Of a DNA stretch of 64,000 nucleotides, positions 25,862-33,832 are shown piece after piece; positions within the stretch are counted from its first letter, which is position 1; every line of letters begins with the position of its first letter. The stretch comes from CBDBJK01 sp965206395 (lineage in GTDB: Bacteria > Chloroflexota > Dehalococcoidia > Lucifugimonadales > CATOSD01), in assembly GCA_965206395.1 (NCBI GenBank), contig CBDBJK010000005.1, forward strand, positions 1-64,000, read 5' to 3'. A model generated the notes under the pieces. The model did no database searches and was not told the origin of the DNA. It worked only from the letters and a program-made list of their open reading frames with translations. Both the position numbers and the translations under genes were made by a program.

Positions 25862-27635
25862 CGGAATCGCCCTGGTAATCGTAATATCTCTGGAACTGCT
25901 CATCTTCGCTACTGGCTTATGGCCGGGGGAAGTCCAGGCCCAGGAAATCGAAGAAGAAGGCAGTCTTCGCATATCGGTTGCGCCCTCTGCGCTGCCAGCC
26001 GACGGCAAGACCTACCCAACCCTTTTCGTCCAACTGCTCGGGCCGGAGGGCGCCCCAAGGCATAGTCGGGAACCGCTCAGAGTGTTCCTGACCTCTTCCA
26101 GCCCTGAAGTGGCTACAGTCCCGCAAGAAATAATCGTTGAGCCAGACTCAAGCTATGCTTCGGTTCCGCTGTCTGTCTCGTTTCTTCCGGGTGTCACGCG
26201 AGTGATGGCCCTTGCCGCAGATCATGGCAGCGCCAGCGCAGAGGTGAAGACGGTCAGCCCTCTGGGTGCGGAGCCTCCGTTCCGGTTGGAAATCTCGGCC
26301 TTGCCACCGTTGCTGTACGCCGATGGAACAGGCGTCCTGACAGTGACTCTCGTGGGCGCAAATGGCACGCTATACCCTGCTCCGTCCGATGTCTCGGTCA
26401 TACTCACCAGCGCCGACCCCGGCCTGCTTGAACTGCCAGAATCGCTGGTGATACCCCGCGCGAGCTACATGGTGAAGACAGACTGGAAGGCTCTCAAGCC
26501 CGGCAATGCGAGCATGGTTGCGCAGGCAGACGGGCTTGATGCAGGCAATGCCCGGGTGGAAATCTCCGAGTCGGCCGAAGACGCGACGCCCGTGTACCTC
26601 GAAGCCTACACAATGCTGCCCTCCTTGCCTGCGCTGACCAAGGACGAGGACGCTGTCTTGATTCAGGCCCTGAACGCGGAACGACGCCCCGTGCCGTTTC
26701 CTTGCGTGGAAGTCTTCCTCACATCCTCATCCCCGCGCGTGGTGTCGGTGGCTTCCACGACATCATCCCCGTGCGATTCGCCTTCGCCCTACGTCACCTA
26801 TGGCGTGCGTACTACCGCGACTCCGGGCGACGCTACGCTGACGGCGGGCGCGGCGGGGCTGATTCCAGCCACCCTGAACGTGTCTACACATGGCCTTCGA
26901 GAGAGTCGCATAGAGTTGCAGTATAGCCCTCCCGTTCCCACTGCCGTTGATTCTTCGCCCGCAACTCTGTCGGTGCAGCTTGTTGACGACGACGGCAATC
27001 CGGTGCTGTACCACAAGGACTACAAGGTAACGCTGTTAGGCTCTGGGGTCGATATTTCTAACGAGGTCATAATACCTTCCGGCGAGAGCTTCGCGCTGGT
27101 TCCCATAGGCAGGGAATTCATATCAGACGAGGCGCGAATCTCGGCTGTGGCGTCCGGCGTCGAGGGCATGTCCATCGGCTTCGCGGTGGGAAGCGGCGCG
27201 CTAGAGGTGTCCCTTGATGCCGTGACTCTAGCGGACGGATCCGGCACAGAGGTCACGGCGCGGGTTACGTCCGGCGGGGTTCCCGTTGCATCGGCAGAGG
27301 TGGTCTGGGATGCCGAAGGCTTGCTTTCACAATCGAGATTCGCGCTGACCGACGACGATGGCATAGCGCGGGCAATCCTTTCGCCTCAGACGACTTTCGC
27401 GCCCATCGTCGTGACCGCGCAAGCCTCGTATCCGGGCTACGACACCGCCGTTGCCACGACGACAAAGTCACCGGCCATTCCGGGCGGCGCTGCCGACGGC
27501 GGCCCGTCCCGACTGCCGTTCCTGCTCATGTTCGCCGGAGCGCTGGCAGCACTGGTGGGCTACGTCGTCTACAACTCCGGCCTCTACAAGAAGCGTCCAC
27601 GACTGGCGACGCTGAGAGGTTTTTCGAAAAGCTAG
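25845..27635 (+). CDS. Surface protein with about five Ig-like repeats and C-terminal anchor
   Basis: A 596-residue exported protein. The start is placed at MRIHRSGIALVIVISLELLI (25845), preceded by aaggg; a TG-overlapping start at 25827 is possible. The signal peptide ends near WPGEVQAQE. About five repeats of roughly 95 residues follow, each starting with a L-A-G-----L-V-L-----G pattern and containing a V-LTSS-P or similar block, as in invasin/Big-type Ig domains. The last repeat (EVTARVTSGGVPVASAEVVW) is the most Big_1-like. The C-terminus is PFLLMFAGALAALVGYVVYN then a basic tail, a membrane anchor. It overlaps the peptidase gene by 17 bases and belongs to the same operon. Confidence 0.75.
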   Translation: MRIHRSGIALVIVISLELLIFATGLWPGEVQAQEIEEEGSLRISVAPSALPADGKTYPTLFVQLLGPEGAPRHSREPLRVFLTSSSPEVATVPQEIIVEPDSSYASVPLSVSFLPGVTRVMALAADHGSASAEVKTVSPLGAEPPFRLEISALPPLLYADGTGVLTVTLVGANGTLYPAPSDVSVILTSADPGLLELPESLVIPRASYMVKTDWKALKPGNASMVAQADGLDAGNARVEISESAEDATPVYLEAYTMLPSLPALTKDEDAVLIQALNAERRPVPFPCVEVFLTSSSPRVVSVASTTSSPCDSPSPYVTYGVRTTATPGDATLTAGAAGLIPATLNVSTHGLRESRIELQYSPPVPTAVDSSPATLSVQLVDDDGNPVLYHKDYKVTLLGSGVDISNEVIIPSGESFALVPIGREFISDEARISAVASGVEGMSIGFAVGSGALEVSLDAVTLADGSGTEVTARVTSGGVPVASAEVVWDAEGLLSQSRFALTDDDGIARAILSPQTTFAPIVVTAQASYPGYDTAVATTTKSPAIPGGAADGGPSRLPFLLMFAGALAALVGYVVYNSGLYKKRPRLATLRGFSKS

Positions 27636-27721
27636 CATTCGTGCGGATTCGGGAATCCCAAACCAAGACCTATTGATGAGCGGTTGACACTGTGCTTACA
27701 TATAGTGGAAGGTGAGCAGCA

Positions 27722-28222
27722 GTGGGATTCGAAGAAGCGATTGGCGCTCTAAACAAGCTCAAGCAGCGTAAGGTCATCAAAGACTATGTTATCATTGGGG
27801 CTGTCGCTGCCACGGCCTATATGGAACCGGTGTTCACAGAAGACATTGACATAGTGGTTTTGGTAGATACCGACCAGGAATACTATGAGACATTCAGTCG
27901 AGTGGCTGAGTATGCCGAAGAAATGGAAGGGATGCACCACGTTTTCGGTGGCATACCTGTGCAGATGTTCCTAACAACGACAAAGCCGCTATATCGAGAT
28001 GCCCTGGAAAACGCAAGGCGCACAAGAATTGGGAAGCGAAGGGTCAAGATAGCTTCACAAGAGCATCTAGTAATATTCTTCTTGGAAGCCTTCAGGGATA
28101 GAGACCGCATACGCATTCATAGTCTGCTCGCCCAGGTGGACATGACAAAGCTGAATCTGCTGCTCAAGAGACTTGATGATGACAAAGGCACACTTGCCCA
28201 GAGACTCCAAACAATTCAGTGA
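27722..28222 (+). CDS. Nucleotidyltransferase-fold protein (AbiEii/MNT-like)
   Basis: A 166-residue protein with a minimal nucleotidyltransferase signature: VIIGAVAATAYMEPVFTEDI followed by DIVVLVD, where the Gly-x-Ala-x-x-x-Tyr helix and the Asp-x-Asp pair form the usual catalytic core. Similar proteins act as toxins or antitoxins in AbiE- and MNT/HEPN-type systems, or as orphan nucleotide transferases. GTG at 27722 follows ggaaggtgag. The stop at 28222 overlaps the next small gene by 44 bases, a layout common in toxin-antitoxin pairs. Function is inferred from fold and layout only. Confidence 0.7.
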   Translation: MGFEEAIGALNKLKQRKVIKDYVIIGAVAATAYMEPVFTEDIDIVVLVDTDQEYYETFSRVAEYAEEMEGMHHVFGGIPVQMFLTTTKPLYRDALENARRTRIGKRRVKIASQEHLVIFFLEAFRDRDRIRIHSLLAQVDMTKLNLLLKRLDDDKGTLAQRLQTIQ

Positions 28223-28364
28223 ACTAGCGTTCGAGGCCAAGGAGCAGCTACGAAAAAAGCGCACGCGAATGAGCTATACCCGAAAAATCGCGTCTCTAAG
28301 CCGAATGCTCGAAATGAGAAGCAAGGTTCCAGATTTGCGGGGCGACTCAAGGGATGATGGGTAG
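28179..28364 (+). CDS. Small basic protein overlapping the nucleotidyltransferase gene
   Basis: A 61-residue basic protein (ATG 28179; ATG codons at 28173 and 28176 also lie in frame). It reads MTKAHLPRDSKQFSELAFEA then KEQLRKKRTRMSYTRKIASL, probably all helical. It overlaps the end of the nucleotidyltransferase by 44 bases in another frame. A small partner of this kind is found beside several AbiEii-like transferases, but I do not recognise the family. Confidence 0.5.
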   Translation: MTKAHLPRDSKQFSELAFEAKEQLRKKRTRMSYTRKIASLSRMLEMRSKVPDLRGDSRDDG

Positions 28365-28430
28365 GTTGCCCCAATTACTTTGTTAACTCTCGGAACTGTC
28401 CTTTGAACTCGCCAGATCGAACAAAAAGTG

Positions 28431-28469
28431 AAAAGGCCCTGCCGACTACATCATCAGCAGGGCCTTTTT
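28431..28469 (+). terminator. Rho-independent terminator, probably bidirectional
   Basis: aaaaggccctgc, a 15-base loop, then gcagggccttttt: a 9-10 bp GC-rich stem with A-run and T-run on opposite sides. It lies between the small basic gene on the plus strand and the convergent gene at 28485-28769 on the minus strand. Confidence 0.85.
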
Positions 28470-28484
28470 GCGCGACCTTTCTAA

Positions 28485-28769
28485 TTATGCAGGCACAGCA
28501 ATTCGCAACTCTCCAATCCACACCTCGCGTTCCACCTTGCCAGCGCGTTTGCTAGCCTCCTGAAACGCGTTGGACTGAAACCACTCCATAGCCCGCCCAA
28601 GGTTCTCGACGTTCAGGTGGACAAGCGCTATGTTGGAGTTGTTGGAATCCCGATAGAATGGCCCATCGGTCATGCCGTAGGCAAGGCGAGCCTCTTCTTG
28701 ACTACTGTGCGCCTCAAACCAGGTATCGTAGTCCTCTGGCACTACTCTTATAATGATTGCCTGTTGCAT
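28485..28769 (-). CDS. Antibiotic-biosynthesis-monooxygenase-like small protein
   Basis: A 94-residue protein beginning MQQAIIIRVVPEDYDTWFEA. The pattern of two strands and helices with IALVHLNVENLGRAMEWFQS fits a dimeric alpha-beta barrel (ABM or DUF-type), which can bind aromatics or haem. It is divergent from the MarR regulator gene, 101 bases away, and so may be its target. Between them lies the inverted repeat taactat-n16-atagtta (about 28842-28871), a plausible operator. The substrate is unknown. Confidence 0.6.
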   Translation of the reverse strand: MQQAIIIRVVPEDYDTWFEAHSSQEEARLAYGMTDGPFYRDSNNSNIALVHLNVENLGRAMEWFQSNAFQEASKRAGKVEREVWIGELRIAVPA

Positions 28770-28870
28770 GGTTTTAACCTCCTATGCCGTCCAGAAAATC
28801 TGTGATACAATGTTGTTATGATGCATACTATAAGGCATCTAACTATCTTTGTCAAGAGGTTAATAGTTAA

Positions 28871-29365
28871 TTGGCTAACAAATATCAGAATCGTACCACT
28901 CCTGATTTTGAACAGCTATATCCAGATGGCAATGTTCGAGCCTCCGAATGCGCCATGAACCTGGCTCTGACCGCTGATATCTTGATCAACAACATCTCAC
29001 ATCTACTCCAGCCGTTTGACCTTACCCCCTCTTCCGGACTTGTGCTCAGCATGTTGGCGGATTCAGGGAAGCCGTTGCCACCACACGAGATCGCCAAGCG
29101 TCTAATCGTAAGCCGAGCGACCATAACTGGCCTAGTGGACTCATTGGAGCGTCGAGCCTATGTGAATAGGCGTCCGCATCCAACTGACAGGCGAATGCTC
29201 TTAGTGGAGATCACTGACGAGGGACGTCAAGCGGCCGATAAGTTTCGGCCAATCGTACACCGACATCATCGGGCGTGGTTTGAGCCGCTGGATGAGAAGG
29301 AGAAGGAGCGATTCATAGACTTCTTGCACAGAATCCAAGCTAGCCTAAACGGTTCGGAGGACTGA
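28871..29365 (+). CDS. MarR-family transcriptional regulator
   Basis: A 164-residue winged-helix regulator. It starts at TTG 28871. DILINNISHLLQPFDLTPSS leads to the HTH (LPPHEIAKRLIVSRATITGL), and the wing with RPHPTDRRMLLVEITDEGRQ is the classical MarR DRR-L signature. Its divergent neighbour, a small ABM-like protein, is the likely regulated gene. The ligand is probably a small aromatic or lipophilic compound, which is inference from the family. Confidence 0.9.
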   Translation: MANKYQNRTTPDFEQLYPDGNVRASECAMNLALTADILINNISHLLQPFDLTPSSGLVLSMLADSGKPLPPHEIAKRLIVSRATITGLVDSLERRAYVNRRPHPTDRRMLLVEITDEGRQAADKFRPIVHRHHRAWFEPLDEKEKERFIDFLHRIQASLNGSED

Positions 29366-29426
29366 ATATCCACCGTGCGAAGCCTACAGACGGAGATGAC
29401 GTATACCAAAACTCGATTGGCTATCG

Positions 29427-29720
29427 CTAAAACCCCGAAAGCGTTTCCTGCTCGCAGCCGATGAACTCGATGTCCTCGCGGCTGTCCTCGATGTAGGCGA
29501 TTACGTTGCCGATTACCTCGTCGGCGTGGCGGGCGTCGTTGCTGACGCAGGTGATGCCGAGCGTCGCTATCTGCCAAACGTCGTTGTCGCCTACCTCCGC
29601 AATGGACACGTTGAACTTGTTGCGAATGCGCGAACACAACGAGCCGATTACCCGACGCTTCCCCTTGAGGCTCTGGTTCTCAGGAATGCGAAGCGTAATC
29701 TTGCAGACTCCGATGTTCAT
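29427..29720 (-). CDS. DUF503 family protein (YlxP-like)
   Basis: A 97-residue protein starting MNIGVCKITLRIPENQSLKG at 29720, with a strong ggaggtaagc ribosome site. The DUF503 pattern is clear: a first strand, KGKRRVIGSLCSRIRNKFNV and SIAEVGDNDVWQIATLGITC. Members are small ferredoxin-like-fold proteins, in Bacillus encoded beside infB and rbfA, and linked loosely to ribosome maturation. Here none of those neighbours is present. Confidence 0.88.
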   Translation of the reverse strand: MNIGVCKITLRIPENQSLKGKRRVIGSLCSRIRNKFNVSIAEVGDNDVWQIATLGITCVSNDARHADEVIGNVIAYIEDSREDIEFIGCEQETLSGF

Positions 29721-29861
29721 GCTTACCTCCTGCCCTGACGCCCTGTACGACCACGTGGGCATTATAGCATCCGTTGGCTGTTCGGTCAGGGCGATTGCGT
29801 AACGGACGCGTAAGGGGTATCATTGTTACCATAATCACAAAGCCTGCGTGGAGGCATCGAA

Positions 29862-30800
29862 TTGGACGATAACACGCCCCCGATGACCACCGAAGACGAG
29901 CCTCGCCCGGAGGTCATCGAGAAAGAGAACGGCTCAAGCGAACAAACGCCCTCGTTCGCTCACCCAAGCGAAGAGGAGTTCGCTCGGATTCTCGACTTCT
30001 ACGGACTCCGATGGCATTACGAGCCGCGCTCATTTCCCCTCAAGTGGGAGGGCGAGCGAATGGTCGAGATGTTCACGCCGGACTTCTATTTGCCAGACAT
30101 CGACCTTTACCTCGAACTGACCACGATGAAGCAGAGCCTGGTCACGACGAAGAACCGCAAGATTCGCCGCATGAGAGAACTATACCCCGACCTCAACGTG
30201 AAGCTCATCTACAGGCGGGACTTTCATCGCCTTCTAGCCAAGTACGGCTTCGGGCCACTTGCGCAGGCCGAGGTCAAGGGCATAGAGCAAGTGCTGTTCA
30301 CCACCCGGCAGATTCAGCAGCGTGTTGGTGAGCTTGGTCGTCAGATTTCGCATGACTACAAAGATCGCCAGCCTGTTCTGGTGGGCGTGCTGCGAGGGAT
30401 GCTGTGCTTCATGGCCGACCTCATGCGCGAGATAACCTTGCCGACGGAGATCGAGGTCATGGCGATTTCTCGCTATGCGGGACAGGGACAGGCAGGTGTG
30501 AAGATAACGAAAGACCTCGATTCGGATATCGCAGGGCGCGATGTCATCCTGGTCGAGGACATTGTGGACAGCGGCATGACGCTTAATTATCTGCTGAGCT
30601 ATCTGCAGTTCAAGCAGCCTGCGACGCTTGAGGTGTGTGCGCTCCTGGACAAGAAGGCGCGGAGGCTCGTTGATGTGCCGATCAAGTACACGGGCTTTGA
30701 TATACCTGACGAGTTCGTAGTTGGCTATGGGCTGGACTACGAAGAGAAGTACCGTAACCTGCCATTCATCGGAACGCTGTCGCCTGACCCACAGGCATAG
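29862..30800 (+). CDS. hpt: Hypoxanthine phosphoribosyltransferase fused to an N-terminal nuclease-like domain
   Basis: The C-terminal part (about residue 140 on) is a full HPRT: VLVGVLRGMLCFMADLMREI, MAISRYAGQ, and the PRPP loop VILVEDIVDSGMTLNYLL, ending VGYGLDYEEKYRNLPFIGTL, so it should salvage hypoxanthine and guanine. The N-terminal 130 residues are extra. After an acidic linker comes EEFARILDFYGLRWHYEPRS, then FTPDFYLPDIDLYLELTTMK and KIRRMRELYPDLNVKLIYRR. A PD...(E)L..K arrangement after a Glu-bearing helix is typical of PD-(D/E)XK nuclease folds. The start is TTG 29862 after ggagg. Typical HPRT is about 180 residues, so the fusion is notable. The nuclease call is a pattern inference. 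Confidence 0.85.
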   Translation: MDDNTPPMTTEDEPRPEVIEKENGSSEQTPSFAHPSEEEFARILDFYGLRWHYEPRSFPLKWEGERMVEMFTPDFYLPDIDLYLELTTMKQSLVTTKNRKIRRMRELYPDLNVKLIYRRDFHRLLAKYGFGPLAQAEVKGIEQVLFTTRQIQQRVGELGRQISHDYKDRQPVLVGVLRGMLCFMADLMREITLPTEIEVMAISRYAGQGQAGVKITKDLDSDIAGRDVILVEDIVDSGMTLNYLLSYLQFKQPATLEVCALLDKKARRLVDVPIKYTGFDIPDEFVVGYGLDYEEKYRNLPFIGTLSPDPQA

Positions 30801-30810
30801 CGGACAAAAA

Positions 30811-30918
30811 GAAAAGCCCCAAGTAACCTTGCTTCTTGGCCCTCCGCTCGCTTGACCTCTGCCGGCGAACCGCTTTCAGTCGTTGGAGTTTCAGGTAATC
30901 AACTCAGCCACTTGGGAC
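30811..30918 (-). ncRNA. Candidate small RNA A (tandem family of three)
   Basis: On the minus strand, a predicted transcript of about 108 nt begins near 30918 with auguCCCAAGUggcugag and ends with gguuaCUUGGGgcuuuuc, so the first and last blocks can pair into one closing stem. It has its own promoter. Its partner at 31923-32028 shares the same ends, promoter and length but differs in the middle. It is not coding, and it lies antisense to nothing. It does not match tRNA, SRP or tmRNA signatures I know. Confidence 0.6.
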
Positions 30919-30924
30919 ATTTAT

Positions 30925-30953
30925 AGAGTATCAGAATCCCCCCTAGATGTCAA
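30925..30953 (-). promoter_or_regulatory. Sigma70-type promoter of candidate sRNA A
   Basis: Read on the minus strand: TTGACA (30948-30953), 17 bases, TACTCT (30925-30930). Confidence 0.7.
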
Positions 30954-31033
30954 TAGTTTTTCGAACTATTCCGAGAAATTTCCTAAAATTGCCTCATTGA
31001 GATTGATCGCTACCTTGCGTGAAGGAGATCGGG

Positions 31034-31540
31034 TTGAATATGACGTATTTCTCGCCCAAAACGGAAAAGCGCAGCAGCGGTATCGAGGGACGAGGCCTCT
31101 TCGCTAGAGAGAATATCTCAAAGGGTGAAATAGTCGTCGTAAAGGGCGGCTATGTTATGACCACGGCGCAGAGGGACAAGGTTTCGGAGCAGTTAGGGCC
31201 TGCCGAGATACAAATAACCGACGATCTCCACATTGGCCCTGTCACCTCGGACGAGCGCGAGGGTGGCATGATGCACCTGAACCATTCATGTGAGCCGAAT
31301 CTCGGCCTTCAGGGTCAGATCGTGTACGTCGCTCTGCATGATATCGCCGAGGACGAAGAGCTGGCATTTGATTATGCAATGACAGACGACGATCATTCCG
31401 ACACTATGGAGTGCAGTTGTGGGACGGCAAGCTGTCGCGGGACTATAACCGGGCAGGACTGGACGAAGAAGGAGATACAGCAGAAGTATGACGGCTATTT
31501 TTCATGGTTTATCCAGAGAAAAATAGATGCCCAGAAATAG
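31034..31540 (+). CDS. SET-domain protein (putative protein lysine methyltransferase)
   Basis: A 168-residue compact SET domain. EGRGLFARENISKGEIVVVK is the first motif, GMMHLNHSCEPNLGLQGQIV carries the NHSCxPN signature that binds S-adenosylmethionine, and DEELAFDYAMTDDD is the catalytic-Tyr segment. The Cys-rich CSCGTASCRG resembles a post-SET zinc motif, followed by a final helix. The start is TTG 31034 (aaggag six bases away) or ATG 31040. Small bacterial SET proteins are few and their substrates are mostly unknown. It sits between members of the candidate sRNA family. Confidence 0.85.
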   Translation: MNMTYFSPKTEKRSSGIEGRGLFARENISKGEIVVVKGGYVMTTAQRDKVSEQLGPAEIQITDDLHIGPVTSDEREGGMMHLNHSCEPNLGLQGQIVYVALHDIAEDEELAFDYAMTDDDHSDTMECSCGTASCRGTITGQDWTKKEIQQKYDGYFSWFIQRKIDAQK

Positions 31541-31694
31541 ATCTAGAGGGCTGTTACTCAAGAATTGAGTGACAGGATTATGTCCCTCCCACTGTGCGAA
31601 CGGTCCGACTCCTTATTTGGAACAAGGTCGGACTCCGACTCTTCGGAGGGGGAGGTTAGGAGGAAGGCCGTGCTGCAAGAGTCGATGGCAAAAA

Positions 31695-31805
31695 GAAAAG
31701 CCCCAGCTAACCTACCTATCTACTCTCTGCCCCCCGGAGCGTATGCGGCTGACCAGATGACGTTCCATCGGCTTCGTGAATTTGGCTGTGCTAAAAGGGA
31801 CTCTG
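31695..31805 (-). ncRNA. Candidate small RNA B (diverged family member)
   Basis: Shares the 3' tail gguuAGCUGGGGCUUUUCUUU with A and C, with coordinated changes (acuugggg to gcugggg), but the middle differs. The 5' end (gUUUCCAG) can still pair with CUGGGGC through U-G pairs. The upstream -35 is TTGACT (31837-31842) and a weak -10 TAAATT (31812-31817) with 19-base spacing. It is weaker than A and C, perhaps decaying. Confidence 0.4.
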
Positions 31806-31922
31806 GAAACTAATTTACCAGACGGTAAGCTAGTTAAGTCAATACGCTTTTTATACAAGTTTTGAACAAAAAGCAGACTCTTATTCAATTTGTGGGTTGC
31901 TCTGGCAAAGCAACAATAGAAA

Positions 31923-32028
31923 GAAAAGCCCCAAGTAACCTTGTCTTTGCCTTCTGCCTCCAAGGTCGCCTGCGGCGGACCGCCTGCTCTCTCTTTGGCT
32001 TCCGGTGACCGACTCAATTACTTGGGAC
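31923..32028 (-). ncRNA. Candidate small RNA C (tandem family of three)
   Basis: Predicted minus-strand transcript of about 106 nt, starting gaguCCCAAGUaauugag and ending gguuACUUGGGgcuuuuc. The two arms form a closing stem (CCCAAGUAA with UUACUUGGG). A central GCGGUCCGCCG hairpin corresponds in position to GCGGUUCGCCG in A. Its 3' U-tract lies at about 31919-31928. No open reading frame fits this stretch. Confidence 0.6.
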
Positions 32029-32034
32029 TCTTTA

Positions 32035-32063
32035 ATAGTATCAAGTTGTGCACTCTTTGTCAA
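32035..32063 (-). promoter_or_regulatory. Sigma70-type promoter of candidate sRNA C
   Basis: Read on the minus strand: TTGACA (32058-32063), exactly 17 bases, TACTAT (32035-32040). IS630 copy 3 starts 21 bases upstream, so the promoter is just spared. Confidence 0.75.
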
Positions 32064-32084
32064 CACTTTTTGGGCTGAATCCTA

Positions 32085-33321
32085 GTGGTCCAACATCATT
32101 GAAATGAATACCATGATAGTCATTGTTCCTCTTGGGGGTTCAATCGTAACGTTGAACCGAGGAGGAACCATGATGTCTACCAAGAAGTACCGTATCAGAC
32201 TGACTACCGACGAACAACAGGAACTCAACGCCTTGGTCTCACGCGGTCGGGCTGCGGCGTACAAACAGACCCATGCGCGCATTCTGCTGATGAGCGATGA
32301 GTCACGCTCGGATGGGGGAATGAAGGACGCGGACATCACCAGCGCGCTCGGTGTGGGACAGTCAACGGTCGAGCGAATACGCAAGCGCTGTGTGGAGGAG
32401 GGGGTTGAGTCTGCGCTGAATCGCAAAAAGCAACTGCGTCGGCGTCAAAAGAGACTGGACGGCGAAGGTGAAGCACGGTTGATAGCGATGGCCTGCGGGG
32501 AACCGCCGGAGGGGCGTGCCAGTTGGACCCTGAAGCTGTTGGCTGACCAGTTGGTCGAGTGTGAGATAGTCGGGACCATTAGCACCGAGACGGTTCGCCA
32601 GGCGCTTAAAAAAAAACGAACTGAAGCCGTGGCTGAAGCAGAGTTGGTGCATCCCGCCCGGTCAGAGCGCGGAGTTTGTGTGCGCGATGGAAGACGTACT
32701 GGAGGTCTACCAACGGCCGTACGATGGGAATGAGGTTCTGGTGTGCATGGATGAGACGAGCAAACAGCAAGTCAAGGAGACGCGAGTGCCGCGTCCCGCA
32801 GCGCCCGGCTTATCGGCGGCATACGACTACGAATACGAGCGCAATGGAGTGAGCAGCCTGTTCATGCTGTTTGCACCGTTGGACGGATGGCGCCGAGTCG
32901 AGGTCAGAGAGCGTCGCACGAAGGTGGACTGGGCGCATGTGATAAAGAAACTGGTCGACGAGGACTACCCTGACAGAGACCGGATCGTGCTGGTAATGGA
33001 CAATCTCAACACTCACAAGCTGTCCTCGCTATACGAGGCATTCGAGCCTGCTGAGGCGAGGCGTATAGCTGAGCGACTGGAGATACACTACACTCCCAAA
33101 CACGGGAGTTGGTTGAATATGGCGGAGATAGAGATCGGTGTGCTGGCTCGACAGTGCCTGGACCGACGGATTGCCAATCAAGACATCCTGCGCGGCGAGG
33201 TCAATGCTTGGCAGAATCAACGCAACCGGGATGTGATACGAGTGGATTGGCGCTTCACTACCGAGGATGCGCGCATCAAGCTAAAGTCACTCTACCCATC
33301 AATACAAAAACGTTGAACCAC
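32085..33321 (+). mobile_element. IS630-family element, copy 3 (1237 bp, short variant)
   Basis: Ends as in copy 1; TA at 32083-32084 and 33322-33323 in CTAG context. One unit of the 12-bp repeat. It shares a C-to-T change (ggggttgag) with copy 6, which is a long-variant copy, so length and point variants do not follow one tree. Confidence 0.93.
32170..33316 (+). CDS. IS630-family transposase (short variant)
   Basis: Same two-frame layout and DDE motifs as copy 1, joined at the A9 slip site (about 32608-32616). No stop or indel is seen other than the 12-bp deletion, so it is probably active. Confidence 0.9.
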
Positions 33322-33340
33322 TAGGCAGTTTCCAAGACTT

Positions 33341-33832
33341 TTACGTTGCCCGCGATGACACACCGCGACGCTCTGCCGCTTCCACAGCTTTTTTAACGGC
33401 ATCAGCGGGATTATCTGCCCGCATGATAGACTCGTCCGCCACATCGTTTTGGGCAATCGTCCACGTTTTCAGGCCGACGACAGGGATATTTTCGGTCAGG
33501 GCGTGGCCTATCTCGGACAGCGTTCCGTAGGCTCCCCCAACGGCGATTACGGCGCGCCCCGTCCTGACAACGATGACGTTCCGGGCGTGTCCCAGTCCTG
33601 TGCAAACCGGAAAATCCACCCACTGATTGGCGTCTTCGGGGTCTATGCCCGGGAGTATGCCTATCGTCGTCCCGCCAGCGGACTTGGCCCCTCTACACGC
33701 AGCCTCCATCACGCCGCCGAGTCCGCCACAGGCGATGGTTATCCCTCGCAGGGCAAGCTCTCTGCCGACCTGTTCGGCCAGAAGCGTGACATCTGGCGTT
33801 GCGTTGCCTGCTCCGATTACCGAGATTATCAA
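33341..33832 (-). CDS. LOG/SLOG-family protein, TIGR00725-like
   Basis: A 163-residue Rossmann-like protein. The start is a TTG at 33832, four bases after a clear gggagg; the longer frame to 33943 lacks support. Motifs are IISVIGAGNATPDVTLLAEQ, ITIACGGLGGVMEAACRGAK, GARNVIVV-like HARNVIVVRTGRAVIAVGGA and YGTLSEIGHAL (GGxGTxxE equivalent GGAYGTLSE). Compared with the LOG protein at 19995 it has the more canonical catalytic Glu motif. Predicted nucleotide-binding or phosphoribohydrolase activity. Confidence 0.85.
   Translation of the reverse strand: MIISVIGAGNATPDVTLLAEQVGRELALRGITIACGGLGGVMEAACRGAKSAGGTTIGILPGIDPEDANQWVDFPVCTGLGHARNVIVVRTGRAVIAVGGAYGTLSEIGHALTENIPVVGLKTWTIAQNDVADESIMRADNPADAVKKAVEAAERRGVSSRAT

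Noticed and set aside
31565..31813. 82-codon plus-strand frame after the SET gene
   Set aside because: It runs antisense through candidate sRNA B, lacks a ribosome site and has low-complexity composition.
30811..32028. Assignment of the small RNAs to 6S, SRP or tRNA-like classes
   Set aside because: The closing stem recalls 6S RNA, but there is no central bubble, length or conserved motif to support it; SRP and tRNA signature motifs are absent.
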